From Sulfobacillus thermotolerans (lineage in GTDB: Bacteria > Bacillota > Sulfobacillia > Sulfobacillales > Sulfobacillaceae): a stretch of 64,000 nt of DNA. Location: positions 992,001 to 1,056,000 of the forward strand of contig CP019454.1 in NCBI GenBank assembly GCA_002951815.1, read 5' to 3'. A program made the position numbers and the translations under genes. This document shows positions 33,730 to 43,915 of this stretch, piece by piece (positions within the stretch are counted from its first letter, which is position 1; every line of letters begins with the position of its first letter). The notes under the pieces are model-generated. The model did no database searches. It saw nothing but the letters and a program-made list of their open reading frames with translations, and was not told the DNA's origin.

Positions 33730-33956
33730 TCATGCTTGTCTTACCGTGTGTGCGGATTGTGAGGGTCTCCAATGCGAAAGGGCGCTTCATACTCTAAGAA
33801 ACGTAAGGTCAGTGGGCAGCGTGCTTGTGTCGAGTAATCCTATGATCCTCAAGGCGTTAGCCTTACGTGTTGGCGTGGTATGGACCACAATAATGGGTAT
33901 GCATAACTTCAGGGTAATCTGAGGATGGTTCGCATGGTTTTGTTATGAATAAAGAG
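33730..33956. other. Intergenic region with an 8-bp inverted repeat, no gene seen
   Basis: Between the 25-aa ORF and the ilvD terminator. CACGGTA...TACCGTG arms follow the small ORF, and ACGTAAGG (33801-33808) pairs with CCTTACGT (33861-33868). These could fold in a non-coding RNA or the 3' end of the small gene's transcript. I see no T-run and no ORF with a good ribosome site. Confidence 0.3.
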
Positions 33957-33979
33957 GGACGGCCCACGTGTGGCCGTCC
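33957..33979 (-). terminator. Terminator-like hairpin after ilvD
   Basis: GGACGGCC-N7-GGCCGTCC, 8-bp stem just downstream of the ilvD stop. On the minus strand it is followed by CTCTTTATT, a weak T-rich tail. Confidence 0.6.
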
Positions 33980-33984
33980 TGATA

Positions 33985-35661
33985 TTACTCTATGGTGGGG
34001 TCGTCCGACAAAACAGCTCCCGTGTCAGCCGAGGTGACAAACCAGCTATAACGCCGTAGCCATCCCGTTTTAATTTTGGGCTCAAAGGGTTTAAGTGCGG
34101 CGCGTCGACGCTCTAGCTCGTCCTCATCAACCAACAAGTCAATACTCCGATTCGGGATGTCGATGCGGATGATATCATTATCTTGCACTAAGGCGATAGG
34201 ACCGCCTGCCGCCGCCTCAGGCGAGACATGGCCGACACAGAAGCCGCGGGTACCCCCGGAGAAGCGTCCGTCGGTAATTAGTGCCACGTCTTGGCCACGG
34301 CCCATGCCCATTATGAGCGAGGTGGGCGATAGCATCTCGGGCATGCCTGGTCCCCCTTTAGGCCCTTCGTAGCGAATTACGACCACGGACCCCGGCTCGA
34401 TCCCGGCCCGAATGCCTGCTAAGGCTTCATCTTCGGAGTTGAAAACCTTGGCGGGTCCTTCGTGAACGTCTTGGCCCGTCTCAATAGCGGCAGTTTTAAT
34501 CACGGCGCCCTTCGGGGCCAAGGATCCACTTAAAATGGCAAGACCTCCATCGGTACGGTAGGCATTCGCCAACGGCCGAATCACCTCTTCGTCTAGCGAT
34601 TCATGGCCTTCGTAATACGCGCCAAAGGACGTACCTGCTACGGTCGGCCGATTGGGATGGAGCAAGCCATCAATGTGGGACAGTTCGCCCAAGATTGCGG
34701 GAATGCCTCCAGCCCGGTCGACGTCTTCCATGTGCCACGATGAGGCCGGGGAAACTTTGCAGAGATGAGGAACGCGGGTCGATATTTCGTTGATGCGTTC
34801 TAAGGGGAACGTCAGCCCGGCCTCATGGATGAGGGCTAACGTGTGCAAAACGGTATTGGTAGATCCGCCCATAGCCATGTCTAAGGCAAACGCGTCGGCA
34901 ATGGCTTCAGGCGTGACAATATCACGAATGACGACATTGTCCTTGACCAGCCGAATGATGGCTTCACCGACTGCTTGAAACAGTTCTTGACGCCGTGGGT
35001 CGGTGGCGAGTATGGAGCCGTTTCCGGGCAACGCAACGCCTAGCGCTTCTGACAAGCAGTTCATAGAGTTGGCGGTAAACATTCCCGAGCAAGAACCGCA
35101 GCTCGGACAGGCCACGGTCTCTAATTCCAACAGGTCGTTCGAGGCCATCTTCCCGGACGCAACAGCGCCTACTCCTTCAAAGACGGAAATAAGGTCGACC
35201 GATTTACCCTTCCAGCGTCCAGCGGCCATGGGGCCCCCTGAGACAAATACGGTGGGGATATTGACCCGTAGCGCTCCCATCAACATTCCCGGAACTATTT
35301 TGTCGCAGTTGGGAATGCAGATGAGACCATCAAATGCGTGAGCGCGCACCATGGTTTCGATGCTGTCTGCAATAATCTCGCGACTGGGAAGAGAATAGCG
35401 CATGCCAATGTGGCCCATGGCAATGCCGTCATCAACGCCAATGGTGTTGAATTCAAACGGGACCCCACCTGCATCACGCACAGCTTGGGCTACTGTTCGG
35501 CCAACCGCGGATAAATGAGTGTGGCCAGGAATAATTTCGACAAATGAATTGGCAATAGCAATAAATGGGCGATCCCATTCGTTCTCTTTGACGCCGGCGG
35601 CGCGTAACAAACTACGGTGAGGGGCTCTATCAAGGCCTTTTTTAATTGTATCGCTTCGCAT
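33985..35661 (-). CDS. ilvD: Dihydroxy-acid dehydratase
   Basis: 558 aa. Fe-S enzyme that dehydrates dihydroxy-acids in valine, leucine and isoleucine synthesis. Signatures: [69 protein letters not shown] (cluster cysteines) and [22 protein letters not shown] after GAAAGGAGTCAT. It stands alone, not with ilvBNC or leu genes. The leader of about 95 nt shows no T-box consensus. Confidence 0.96.
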   Translation of the reverse strand: MRSDTIKKGLDRAPHRSLLRAAGVKENEWDRPFIAIANSFVEIIPGHTHLSAVGRTVAQAVRDAGGVPFEFNTIGVDDGIAMGHIGMRYSLPSREIIADSIETMVRAHAFDGLICIPNCDKIVPGMLMGALRVNIPTVFVSGGPMAAGRWKGKSVDLISVFEGVGAVASGKMASNDLLELETVACPSCGSCSGMFTANSMNCLSEALGVALPGNGSILATDPRRQELFQAVGEAIIRLVKDNVVIRDIVTPEAIADAFALDMAMGGSTNTVLHTLALIHEAGLTFPLERINEISTRVPHLCKVSPASSWHMEDVDRAGGIPAILGELSHIDGLLHPNRPTVAGTSFGAYYEGHESLDEEVIRPLANAYRTDGGLAILSGSLAPKGAVIKTAAIETGQDVHEGPAKVFNSEDEALAGIRAGIEPGSVVVIRYEGPKGGPGMPEMLSPTSLIMGMGRGQDVALITDGRFSGGTRGFCVGHVSPEAAAGGPIALVQDNDIIRIDIPNRSIDLLVDEDELERRRAALKPFEPKIKTGWLRRYSWFVTSADTGAVLSDDPTIE

Positions 35662-35757
35662 ATGACTCCTTTCACGGACGTGTGGACCAAAGGCCCCTAT
35701 CCTTCCATCACTAGTCGATTAACGCCTGGCTCTCAATGACAGTCTGGCTTGCCAAGC

Positions 35758-35786
35758 AGTATAAGGGTTTATGCGCCTATTGTACA
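35758..35786 (-). promoter_or_regulatory. sigmaA promoter of ilvD
   Basis: On the minus strand TGTACA (35786-35781), 17 bp, TATACT (35763-35758). Confidence 0.6.
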
Positions 35787-35910
35787 GATTTCTGCGGGTG
35801 AAAATTGTGTCTTGCTTGGTAAGTATGAATAACCCTATGCCTTAATAAGGAATGCATTGATTGCTTCCTTATAATAATCATAATAAGCATGTTTAATTTA
35901 AAAATAAGAA
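35787..35910. other. AT-rich intergenic stretch between ilvD and the importer operon
   Basis: No ORF with a ribosome site. It contains the short palindrome CCTTAATAAGG and an A/T-rich tract next to the terminator of the ABC importer operon. No T-box or other recognisable riboswitch. Confidence 0.4.
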
Positions 35911-35946
35911 CAGCCCAAGCTGGCTTATTGCAGCCGGCTTGGGCTG
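35911..35946 (-). terminator. Terminator of the oligosaccharide importer operon
   Basis: CAGCCCAAGC and GCTTGGGCTG arms with additional inner pairs, followed on the minus strand by TTCTTATTTTT. Confidence 0.85.
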
Positions 35947-35963
35947 GAGGTCTTTTGATTCGC

Positions 35964-36917
35964 CTATGTGTTGAGGAAACAAGCGGCTTGATGGCTTGGT
36001 GACACGGCCTTCAGTTCCGGCATGACCTGTGAGCATTGGTCCATAACGGACGGACACCGCGGAGCGAACGGACAGCCGATACGATCGGCAGACAAATCTG
36101 GAGCCCCTTGCATGGTTTCAGGCAACGGTCCCTTATGTGGCGATCCGGGCGTCGCGGCTAAAAGGAGTCGTGTATAGGGATGGGCAGGAGCTTGCACCAG
36201 TTCTTCAGCGGTCGCGATTTCAACGAGTGAACCTCCATACATGACAGCGATGCGATGGGACAAGTAACGGGCCGATGCCAAGTCGTGCGTGATATAGAGA
36301 TAGCTGAGACCTCGGCGTTCTTGTAAAGACTCTAGCAAGGTCAAGATTTCGGCGCGTAATGACACGTCCAACATGGACACCGGTTCATCGGCGACGATAA
36401 AGGAAGGACCGCCTGCTAACGCGCGGGCGATGGCCACGCGCTGCCTTTGACCACCGGAGAGTTCATGGGGATACTTTTCCCGAAAGACCGCACTGGGGGT
36501 TAATCCCACCAAGGTTAAGAGTTCATCCAGCGCCTCTTGCCGTTCATGGCCCTTGAGATGACGCAGGCGGGCGAGTGGGCGAGCTAAATGATGGCCAACC
36601 GTATGAAAAGGATTGAGAGAGGCAAACGGGTCTTGAAAAATCATCTGGGCGTTGCGGTGGTAGCGCATCAGAGCGGACCCGTGAATATGCGTAACATCCT
36701 TTCCCTCAAACCATACGGTGCCCGCGCTTGGCGTCAACAGCCGAACTAATGTACGTCCCATGGTTGTTTTGCCGCTCCCTGATTCGCCCACAAGACCCAG
36801 CGTTTCTTGTGTGGCAATATGCAAGCTCACCGCCCGGGATGCCACAAGATCAGGGGCGCCTGGGCGCGGGAACCGCACGGTAACATGATCGGTGGATACG
36901 AGAATCTTAGCACTCAT
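35964..36917 (-). CDS. Opp/Dpp-type ABC importer ATPase (F subunit)
   Basis: 317 aa. Walker A GESGSGKTTMGRT, signature LSGGQRQRVAIARALAGG, Walker B FIVADEPVSMLD. The C-terminal oligopeptide-transporter domain has the Cys cluster CPFAPRCPSVMDQC, which binds an Fe-S cluster in relatives. It pairs with the D-type ATPase (4-bp overlap) to energise the DppB/C-like permease. With a beta-galactosidase and LacI gene in the same operon, the cargo is probably an oligosaccharide, as in several Thermotoga transporters of this family. Confidence 0.93.
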   Translation of the reverse strand: MSAKILVSTDHVTVRFPRPGAPDLVASRAVSLHIATQETLGLVGESGSGKTTMGRTLVRLLTPSAGTVWFEGKDVTHIHGSALMRYHRNAQMIFQDPFASLNPFHTVGHHLARPLARLRHLKGHERQEALDELLTLVGLTPSAVFREKYPHELSGGQRQRVAIARALAGGPSFIVADEPVSMLDVSLRAEILTLLESLQERRGLSYLYITHDLASARYLSHRIAVMYGGSLVEIATAEELVQAPAHPYTRLLLAATPGSPHKGPLPETMQGAPDLSADRIGCPFAPRCPSVMDQCSQVMPELKAVSPSHQAACFLNT

Positions 36918-37903
36918 GGCCTTTTCACCTTCTCAACAACGGGATCTGGCATCGCATGACAACGAATATAAACGCGTCCGCTTTTAGAGGGCAAGGGGGT
37001 TGTTCGGCACATGGGCAGGCGTTCAGGACAACGGTCAAAAAATGGGCAGCCGGGGCCCAGCTGTGTCATGTCCGGCGGTTCGCCAGGAATCCCTTCAATG
37101 CTCACCTTGGTGCCCACCAAACGGGGAGCGGCTCGCATGAGCCCTTGGGTATAGGGATGATGTTCGCGGGCGTCTTCCAAAGCCATGCCGCGGTCGGTAA
37201 TTTCCATGATTTCTCCGGCGTACATTACCGCAATTCGGTTGGCTAAACCCGAAACTAAGTTGAAATCGTGGCTGATAAACAACACCGCAAGCTGGCGCTG
37301 TTTTTGGAGCGCGGCGATTTCGTCCAAAATCGAACGCTGCACGACAACATCCAGTGCTGTGGTCGGCTCGTCCATTATCAGGACACTGGGATCGAGAGCG
37401 AGCGATAAAGCAATCACCACACGCTGGCGCATGCCCCCAGAGAGTTCATGCGCATAACTGCGGGCGACAGCGGGATCTAGCCGCACCTGTTCTAGGAGAT
37501 CGGCGGTGCGTTTAAGAATTTCGTCACGCGTGATACCGGGGATGTGGGCTTCCATCGTATCCGCAAAATGTTCCTGAATCGACAAGACAGGGTTAAGGGC
37601 GTTCATAGAACTCTGAAACACCATAGCAATTTTGCGCCACCGCGTCAGTCGCAATTCTTCGGGCGTCAGCTGATAGAGATCTTGTCCGTCAACCAGGATG
37701 CGGCCGTCGACGGTCGCGACATCGGGTTTGAGCAGCCGCATAACCGCCTGCGCCATGGTTGATTTCCCACTGCCAGACTCTCCTACGAGTCCAAGAATTT
37801 CGTTGCTGGCAATGCTAAGCGAGACATTCCGCAGGGCTGGTACCAGCCCGCTTTGGGTGATATAAGAGACGTGGAGCGAATCCACCACGAGGGCCTCAGT
37901 CAT
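36914..37903 (-). CDS. Opp/Dpp-type ABC importer ATPase (D subunit)
   Basis: 329 aa. Walker A GESGSGKSTMAQ, signature LSGGMRQRVVIALSLALD, Walker B VLIMDEPTTALDV. C-terminal CPFFDRCPERLPMC motif. It overlaps the neighbouring genes by 4 bp on both sides (ATGA), so the operon is tightly coupled. Confidence 0.93.
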   Translation of the reverse strand: MTEALVVDSLHVSYITQSGLVPALRNVSLSIASNEILGLVGESGSGKSTMAQAVMRLLKPDVATVDGRILVDGQDLYQLTPEELRLTRWRKIAMVFQSSMNALNPVLSIQEHFADTMEAHIPGITRDEILKRTADLLEQVRLDPAVARSYAHELSGGMRQRVVIALSLALDPSVLIMDEPTTALDVVVQRSILDEIAALQKQRQLAVLFISHDFNLVSGLANRIAVMYAGEIMEITDRGMALEDAREHHPYTQGLMRAAPRLVGTKVSIEGIPGEPPDMTQLGPGCPFFDRCPERLPMCRTTPLPSKSGRVYIRCHAMPDPVVEKVKRP

Positions 37904-38847
37904 GACGATGCTCCTTTGCGCGATTTAGGGACTTTGACTTTGTTGAGGCGCAAACGGGGATTTGAGACTTGGTCAACGCCGAAGTTAATTAACGAAAGGC
38001 TGAGACCAACGAGAGCAATCGCTAACCCGGGAGGCACAATCCACCACCATGCGCCATTTAGCAAGGCTTGCCCTGCATCGGCCCAATAGAGCATCGTGCC
38101 CCATGTAATGACGGTAGGGTTGCCGAGACCTAAAAACTCTAAACTGGCTTCGGCCAAAATAGCAGCGATTGTGGCAAACACGAGGTTGGCTACCACCAGG
38201 GAGAGCATATTCGGCAAGATCTCCCCAATGAGCACGCGCCATTGGGTTTCGCCCGCTAACCGTGCAGCGATGACAAAATCACGCCGCGCCAGTGATAGGG
38301 TTTGGGCTCGCAAAATACGTGCACCCCAAGCCCACCCGGTTAATCCAATGACGAGAGCAATGGTGACGGGCCCGGTTTGGTGCACGTAGGCCGTGATGAC
38401 GATGAGCAACGGTAACCCCGGAATGACCAGCATGATATTGGTGAATGTCGCCATAACAGTGTCAATCCATCCACCGAGATATGCGGGCAACATGCCAAGG
38501 ATGACAGCGAGTGCGGTGGCAATAAACCCTGCAAAAAATCCTACCGACAACGAGATACGACCACCGTAAAGGAACTGCGCCCAGACGTCTTGACCACTCG
38601 ACGTCGTTCCGAGCCAGTGATGCCAGCTTGGCGCCGCTAATGGGGTAAACTCTGTCGACGATGGACTATATGGCGTGAGCCAAGGTGCAAAAATCGCCCC
38701 AAGAATAAATATCAACAGAATGATGATCCCGACGAGAGGTCTCTTATCCCGCTTGATAATGCCACTCCATTCCTTCCAACGACTACTGCGGTGGGGCGGC
38801 GTCATGATGACGGGTGGTTGGGGATCGTTATGCGCTGCCTGGCTCAA
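37900..38847 (-). CDS. Opp/Dpp-type ABC importer permease (DppC-like)
   Basis: 315 aa with about six membrane helices and a cytosolic N-terminus. The family N-terminal segment (LVGIIILLIFILGAIFAPWLTPYSP) and the EAA-type coupling loop (ILRAQTLSLARRDFVIAARLAG) are clear, with SLEFLGLGNP near the C-terminus. Overlaps both neighbours by 4 bp. Confidence 0.93.
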   Translation of the reverse strand: MSQAAHNDPQPPVIMTPPHRSSRWKEWSGIIKRDKRPLVGIIILLIFILGAIFAPWLTPYSPSSTEFTPLAAPSWHHWLGTTSSGQDVWAQFLYGGRISLSVGFFAGFIATALAVILGMLPAYLGGWIDTVMATFTNIMLVIPGLPLLIVITAYVHQTGPVTIALVIGLTGWAWGARILRAQTLSLARRDFVIAARLAGETQWRVLIGEILPNMLSLVVANLVFATIAAILAEASLEFLGLGNPTVITWGTMLYWADAGQALLNGAWWWIVPPGLAIALVGLSLSLINFGVDQVSNPRLRLNKVKVPKSRKGASS

Positions 38848-39830
38848 TGCGATGCACCTCCCCGAGTTCTGGGATCTAACTTGCCATATAATAGCTCGAC
38901 CAAAAAGTTGGCTACCAGCACCGAAAAGGCGATGATAAGGAATAGACCTTGCATGAGAGGGTAGTCTTCGTTTTGGACCGCGGCTAACAGTTGATATCCA
39001 AGCCCGGGATACGAGAACACCACTTCGGTGAGCAAAGCGCCTCCCACTACAAACCCGATGGCCATGGCGAACCCTGTCATGCTAGGCAATATCGCATTGC
39101 GCGCCGCATATTGGAACATGAGGCGGTTCGACTTTAAACCTCTGGCTTCCCCGAAGAGAACATAATCTTCGCCTAAGGTCTGTACCATATTGTTGCGCAT
39201 ACCAAGTAACCACCCCCCAATTGAGCTGATGATGATGGTCAAGGCAGGCAATATGGCGTGATACAGCATATTGCTGATAAATGCGAATGACCATGATGGC
39301 GTCAAACTCGAGGAGTAGGCATGCGCCATCGGAAACCAATGCCAGAGGTAGCCTAGTAGATATAGGAGAATCAACGCCAGCCAAAAATAGGGCAGCGCGG
39401 CGGTAAAGGTGGATACGGTAGGAAGGATGGCATCCCATTTTCCTCCGCGATGCCATGCTGTCCAAATACCCATCATGACGCCAATGAAAACACTGAGAAC
39501 CGTAGCCACCCCGACAAGGCCCACGGTCCATGGAAGGCTCTCTGCAATAATCTTGGAAACCGGCACAGGATAATAGGTCAACGACAATCCCCACTGGCCA
39601 TGCACTAAATTGTTGAGATAGGTGAGATACTGACTCCATAAGGGGGTATGTGTAACACCAAACTGCAGCTCGAGAGCATGCAGAGCTTGGGGACTAATCT
39701 GCCCTTTAAAGCGGCCAATCATAAGAATGGCAGGATTGCCCGGCATGAGCCGGGGCAACACAAAATTGATGGTTGCCGCGGCCCATAACGAGAGCAATAA
39801 AAACCCGAGACGCCTTAAGATAAAACGCAT
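38844..39830 (-). CDS. Opp/Dpp-type ABC importer permease (DppB-like)
   Basis: 328 aa with about six membrane helices. It has the DppB N-terminus (MRFILRRLGFLLLSLWAA, NFVLPRLMPGNP) and coupling loop (GEDYVLFGEARGLKSNRLMF). It starts 18 bp after the binding-protein stop and overlaps the DppC-like gene by 4 bp. Confidence 0.93.
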   Translation of the reverse strand: MRFILRRLGFLLLSLWAAATINFVLPRLMPGNPAILMIGRFKGQISPQALHALELQFGVTHTPLWSQYLTYLNNLVHGQWGLSLTYYPVPVSKIIAESLPWTVGLVGVATVLSVFIGVMMGIWTAWHRGGKWDAILPTVSTFTAALPYFWLALILLYLLGYLWHWFPMAHAYSSSLTPSWSFAFISNMLYHAILPALTIIISSIGGWLLGMRNNMVQTLGEDYVLFGEARGLKSNRLMFQYAARNAILPSMTGFAMAIGFVVGGALLTEVVFSYPGLGYQLLAAVQNEDYPLMQGLFLIIAFSVLVANFLVELLYGKLDPRTRGGASH

Positions 39831-39848
39831 AGCAAAAGCCTCCCGTAA

Positions 39849-41498
39849 CTAAGATCGTGGCGTCAAATGCGTCAGAACAATGCCCTCCGCAGGGTAGTTG
39901 TAGGGAGCAGGCTGTGCGTATGGATTTTGTGCCGTAGGCCATCCGGTGAAGTACTTGGTGCTGTACTCAAACCAGGTGGCACCGTAAATCAAGGGAATAG
40001 CTGGGAGATTCTGAGCCACAGCTTTTTCCAAGGTGTAAATAGCTTGACGCTGTACAGCTAAATTACTGGATGTGCGGTATTGGTTCAACGCTGCGGTAGT
40101 CACCGGGTTGGACCATTGTTCGAAGTTGCCGGGATTCTTGGGTTCCAATAAGCTCTGGTACAAGTAGTAGGGAGTAGACCCTGCGCCACTCCATGACATC
40201 GCCAGCTGGTAGTTGCCCGTCGTGATGTTAGAGTAGTAAGCACCGAAGCTAAGCTCTTGCACCGTTGCATTAATTCCAATTTGTTTCAAGTCCTGTGCCA
40301 TCAACGAGCAGTCCGTATCCCAGTCTGTCCACCCGGTTGGTACGTCAATGGTGAAGGATAGCGGGGTGCCGCTTGGTGTGGTAAAGATCCCTTGTGCATT
40401 GCGTTTAAACCCGGCGGATTCCAATAATTTAATCGCCTTACTCGGGCTATAGGTAAATTGGGTGTCCTTAGCGGGCAAGTTGGGATCTTGCCAAGATTTC
40501 TCGGGCGGCAAAATCAAGGCCGTCGGGGTTGCGGGCTTTTCATAGCCGTATTCACCGACTTTCCAGAGTTGAGTCCGGTTGATGGCGTCACTAATGGCTT
40601 CGCGTACGGCCAAATTGGATAGTATGGGGTTCTTGAGGTTTGGATACAGCATGTTCGTGCCGCCTACAGAAAACCAATAGTGGTTGTACTGGGGATCTTT
40701 ACTGACATAGACACGATTAATGTGCGGGAAGAAGAGGTCAGTCCAGTCAATTTTACCGGAGGCAAGCGCCAACGTCGCACTTTCATTCCCGGAATAGTCA
40801 AGGTATTGAAGCTTTTTGACCTTGGGTTCGCCTCCCCAGTATAAGGGGTTTGCTTTATAAGTGTACGCTTGAGCGGTGAAGCTGTCCACAAGGTAGGGAC
40901 CCGTGCCAACGGGGTTCGGATTCGTAACCGTGGCGGGATTGGCGTACGTGCTCCAAATTTTTTCTGGAACAATATAAACATCGTCCAAGACGAACTGGCC
41001 AAAGGGCACGTCGGCTGAGTTGAATTGAAACACCACTTGGTTGGTGCCTTGAGCGGTTACGGAGTTTAAGTGCGTCCAAATACCGCTAGTGTCCAAGCTG
41101 GGGAATTTCTTCAAGATATCAAAACTGTAAACGACATCGTTAACGGTCACGGGTGTCCCGTTCGACCATTTGACGTCAGGACGCAAAGTCACCGTTAACG
41201 TCTTGTTGCCATTGCTCCACTGGTAGGACTTTCCTATTAACGGATAGACTTGGGGGCCTACTAAGTTGAAGTAAAACAGTGGTTGATAGATTAAGCCAAG
41301 CGTACCACTTAATGCACTAGACGAATAAGGGTTGAAGTTATCTGCAAAGGCGCCATTCAGACCGGGAATAACCACGAGGGTATGTTGCTTAACGGGAGCT
41401 GCGGTCGTAGTGGGTGTGGTTGTGCCACAGCCGGCAAGAGCTAATAGACTGGTGCCCGAAAGAAGCGCGGCAAGTGCGCCCATTTTTACACGTTTCAT
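39849..41498 (-). CDS. Family 5 solute-binding lipoprotein of the oligosaccharide importer
   Basis: 549 aa from the ATG at 41498 (AAGGAGG upstream). The frame extends further, but that part overlaps the beta-galactosidase gene. The signal peptide ends in the lipobox LLALAGC. The mature region carries SBP family 5 motifs (VKWSNGTPVTVNDVVYSFD; GTGPYLVDSFTAQAY). It is followed directly by its permease and ATPase genes, so the five form one importer. A sugar ligand is inferred from the operon. Confidence 0.92.
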   Translation of the reverse strand: MKRVKMGALAALLSGTSLLALAGCGTTTPTTTAAPVKQHTLVVIPGLNGAFADNFNPYSSSALSGTLGLIYQPLFYFNLVGPQVYPLIGKSYQWSNGNKTLTVTLRPDVKWSNGTPVTVNDVVYSFDILKKFPSLDTSGIWTHLNSVTAQGTNQVVFQFNSADVPFGQFVLDDVYIVPEKIWSTYANPATVTNPNPVGTGPYLVDSFTAQAYTYKANPLYWGGEPKVKKLQYLDYSGNESATLALASGKIDWTDLFFPHINRVYVSKDPQYNHYWFSVGGTNMLYPNLKNPILSNLAVREAISDAINRTQLWKVGEYGYEKPATPTALILPPEKSWQDPNLPAKDTQFTYSPSKAIKLLESAGFKRNAQGIFTTPSGTPLSFTIDVPTGWTDWDTDCSLMAQDLKQIGINATVQELSFGAYYSNITTGNYQLAMSWSGAGSTPYYLYQSLLEPKNPGNFEQWSNPVTTAALNQYRTSSNLAVQRQAIYTLEKAVAQNLPAIPLIYGATWFEYSTKYFTGWPTAQNPYAQPAPYNYPAEGIVLTHLTPRS

Positions 41499-41542
41499 GG
41501 TTAGGAATGCCTCCTTAATATTCTCTCGAAATGGTGACCTGG

Positions 41543-43915
41543 TTATCGACTGCCCTCTGCCAAGATGTCGGCGACGACGGAGGAATCTTGGACCGTCGAA
41601 TCGTTTCGGCCGAATTGCAAAATAATAGGCTGGGCATGGCCATCTTCCTGCCACTGGATCGTGACGTGGCGATTTGCGTATTCAATCGTGGCTTGCCCGG
41701 AGGCTAGTGCGATCTGACTCGCAAGCTGGGTGTACAGCTTGGAATGGCCCGCGTGAACCCCGCGGTGAATGACAAGACTCTGGGCGTCTAGGGTAATTTC
41801 TGCGTCAGTCTGCATGACATGGATGGACGTATGGCCTAGCGCCACTCGGTTATAAGGCAACATGAGACCAGACCTTGGCGGAACGGTGACGTCCCATTCC
41901 AATGCATCATGCCAGGCGTTGCCAGCAAGGGAAACCGTGGTAGACTGTTCGGTTTCGACTAGATTGTGAAGGAATAGAAATCCTCCTGATGGCCCTTCGC
42001 GTCGCGTAGCGTGTAACGACGCATTGGAGAGCGTGAGACCAAGACGGCATCCGATTGCTTGGGCCAATTGACGGACTACGTCATGATAGTACTGATATAA
42101 ATCCGGCAGTGCGCACCCCATAACAACCACTTGGCCTGCGTCCACCGATTGGCGGGTAATGATGGCGCCTTGGGATTCTCCGCGGGTAATGCGGCCTAAT
42201 ACTTCCGTTGTGGCACTTTCCGCCAGCGTTCCGTAATTGGCACAGAACACCGAAGAAACATCAAGAATCGTTGCCAGTCCGCGTTGCGCCCACGCGGTGG
42301 TTTTGGGAAGACTCAAGGTGTCGGCGAGAATCCGGCACGGTCGCCCGGCCAAGTCCCATTCAGGAACGCGCGGACCTATGATTAACGTACCGCCGTCTTG
42401 AACGTAGGCGGAAAGGCGCTCTTGTGTCCGTGCATCCATGTACCGACATGTGGCCATCCATAGTACAGGAATGCGCTCGGGATCGAGGACGCTCTCTTTT
42501 TTGTCCACCGCTACAGCCTCTGCGGTCAAGTTCGCTGCGATGAGAATGCGGTAAATGCCGTCAAAATGCCAATTGTCTCGTTCGGATACGATTTCTTGCA
42601 AGATAGCAGCTTGCTCGGAATTTCCGGGATTTTCTGTCAAGTAATAGGCAGAATAGAACCCAATATGGATGTCTGTCACTGGCTTCGTTTGGGCTAGGGT
42701 TGAGCCATAGGTGCCAAACAATGCACCTAAATGAGCCACTACCTGAGATGAAGGACGCAAGGTGCCATCACTGGCTATCGGCGCTTGCCATTCATGACGT
42801 GGGCCAAACAAGCCGATATCTCCAGGATTATCGCCGCCCGCAAGCATATACCAGTTCAACCCATTTAATCCGTACGACACGCTGACACGCGCGGCCAAAT
42901 CGAGGTCGGAGGGGTCGATGTGGGGACGGTCTTGAAATCGTCCCGACTGGAATTCTGGAGAGAATAGCGGAGCATCGGGTGCATTGGTTGCTGCGGTATA
43001 AGTGACGGCCAGAGCCAAATCATGAAAGTTATCGTACCCCACCCGACCGGGGTAAAAATCTCCGCCTAAAAAGGCACCGGGGACATGACGTGCCTCAAAC
43101 AGCTGAGACAGGCCGATCGGATAGTCGTTGCCGCGACTATAAATAGAATAGTCACGAAATCCATGCACGTTGATGATATAGGGCGAGGGCCAACCGTGAC
43201 GCTGGCTTTGTCCACTCAGATGGGCCAAATACTGGGCACGATACTCTCGCCAAAAGACCCCTCGCTGTAGGTAGTCACTGTGGCCATACGGAGCGCTACC
43301 GGCCGTGTTTGCCAGAAACTCTTGGTACTGCTTTTGAATATCGGGACGTTGATCGGGCATCATCGTCACCCAATGCAGCATGCCTACTTCGTTGTCGAGT
43401 TGGCTCAGAATAATCGGGCCGCCATTGTGGGAGAAATAGGGAGCAAGCACTTCACTCACAGCCGCATACCAACGATCGACAAAGCTTAAAAAAGTAGGAT
43501 GCAGATATGTGACCATGCGGGTAGGATGTGGACGTCCTTGGCTGTCTTGTGCAATGATTTCGGGATGGAGGTCTAACAGCCAGTCCGGCAACCCTTCTTG
43601 CCGCAATTCTGACATAACATAGGGACCCGGACGGACGAACACCATCAGGCCTAATTGACCCGCTAGTGCAATAAAGTCTACCACGTTGCGCCGCGGGTCG
43701 GTATGACCGGTGAAGTCAAAAAGCCCTGGTTCAGGTTCATGCCACAGCCACGGGATGTAGGTGCTGACCACATTGATTCCTAAACCCTTCACCGTGGCGA
43801 GACGATCTCGCCATTGGGACGGATCCATCCGAAAATAATGAACTTCGCCGCCATAGAAAAAAAGGGGGTGATTATCTAATTCGAATGCCTGATCATTGAT
43901 GTCAAGGCGCGGCAT
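41543..43915 (-). CDS. GH35-type beta-galactosidase
   Basis: 790 aa from the ATG at 43915 (MPRLDINDQ). The N-terminal barrel has family wording (GGEVHYFRMDPSQWRDRL; VSTYIPWLWHEPEPGLFDF; VRPGPYVMSELRQEGLPDW). The proposed acid/base is Glu176 in SQLDNEVG and the nucleophile Glu321 in SPEFQSGRF; the spacing is longer than in common GH35 enzymes and recalls GH42, so the family call is provisional. No signal peptide: it acts on imported beta-galactosides. The start overlaps the lacI end by 14 bp, and it lies 44 bp upstream of the importer genes. Confidence 0.82.
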   Translation of the reverse strand: MPRLDINDQAFELDNHPLFFYGGEVHYFRMDPSQWRDRLATVKGLGINVVSTYIPWLWHEPEPGLFDFTGHTDPRRNVVDFIALAGQLGLMVFVRPGPYVMSELRQEGLPDWLLDLHPEIIAQDSQGRPHPTRMVTYLHPTFLSFVDRWYAAVSEVLAPYFSHNGGPIILSQLDNEVGMLHWVTMMPDQRPDIQKQYQEFLANTAGSAPYGHSDYLQRGVFWREYRAQYLAHLSGQSQRHGWPSPYIINVHGFRDYSIYSRGNDYPIGLSQLFEARHVPGAFLGGDFYPGRVGYDNFHDLALAVTYTAATNAPDAPLFSPEFQSGRFQDRPHIDPSDLDLAARVSVSYGLNGLNWYMLAGGDNPGDIGLFGPRHEWQAPIASDGTLRPSSQVVAHLGALFGTYGSTLAQTKPVTDIHIGFYSAYYLTENPGNSEQAAILQEIVSERDNWHFDGIYRILIAANLTAEAVAVDKKESVLDPERIPVLWMATCRYMDARTQERLSAYVQDGGTLIIGPRVPEWDLAGRPCRILADTLSLPKTTAWAQRGLATILDVSSVFCANYGTLAESATTEVLGRITRGESQGAIITRQSVDAGQVVVMGCALPDLYQYYHDVVRQLAQAIGCRLGLTLSNASLHATRREGPSGGFLFLHNLVETEQSTTVSLAGNAWHDALEWDVTVPPRSGLMLPYNRVALGHTSIHVMQTDAEITLDAQSLVIHRGVHAGHSKLYTQLASQIALASGQATIEYANRHVTIQWQEDGHAQPIILQFGRNDSTVQDSSVVADILAEGSR

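Noticed and set aside
35662-35757. T-box riboswitch before ilvD
   Set aside because: The leader of about 95 nt is too short and shows no TGGGTGGTACCGCG-like sequence or T-box antiterminator.
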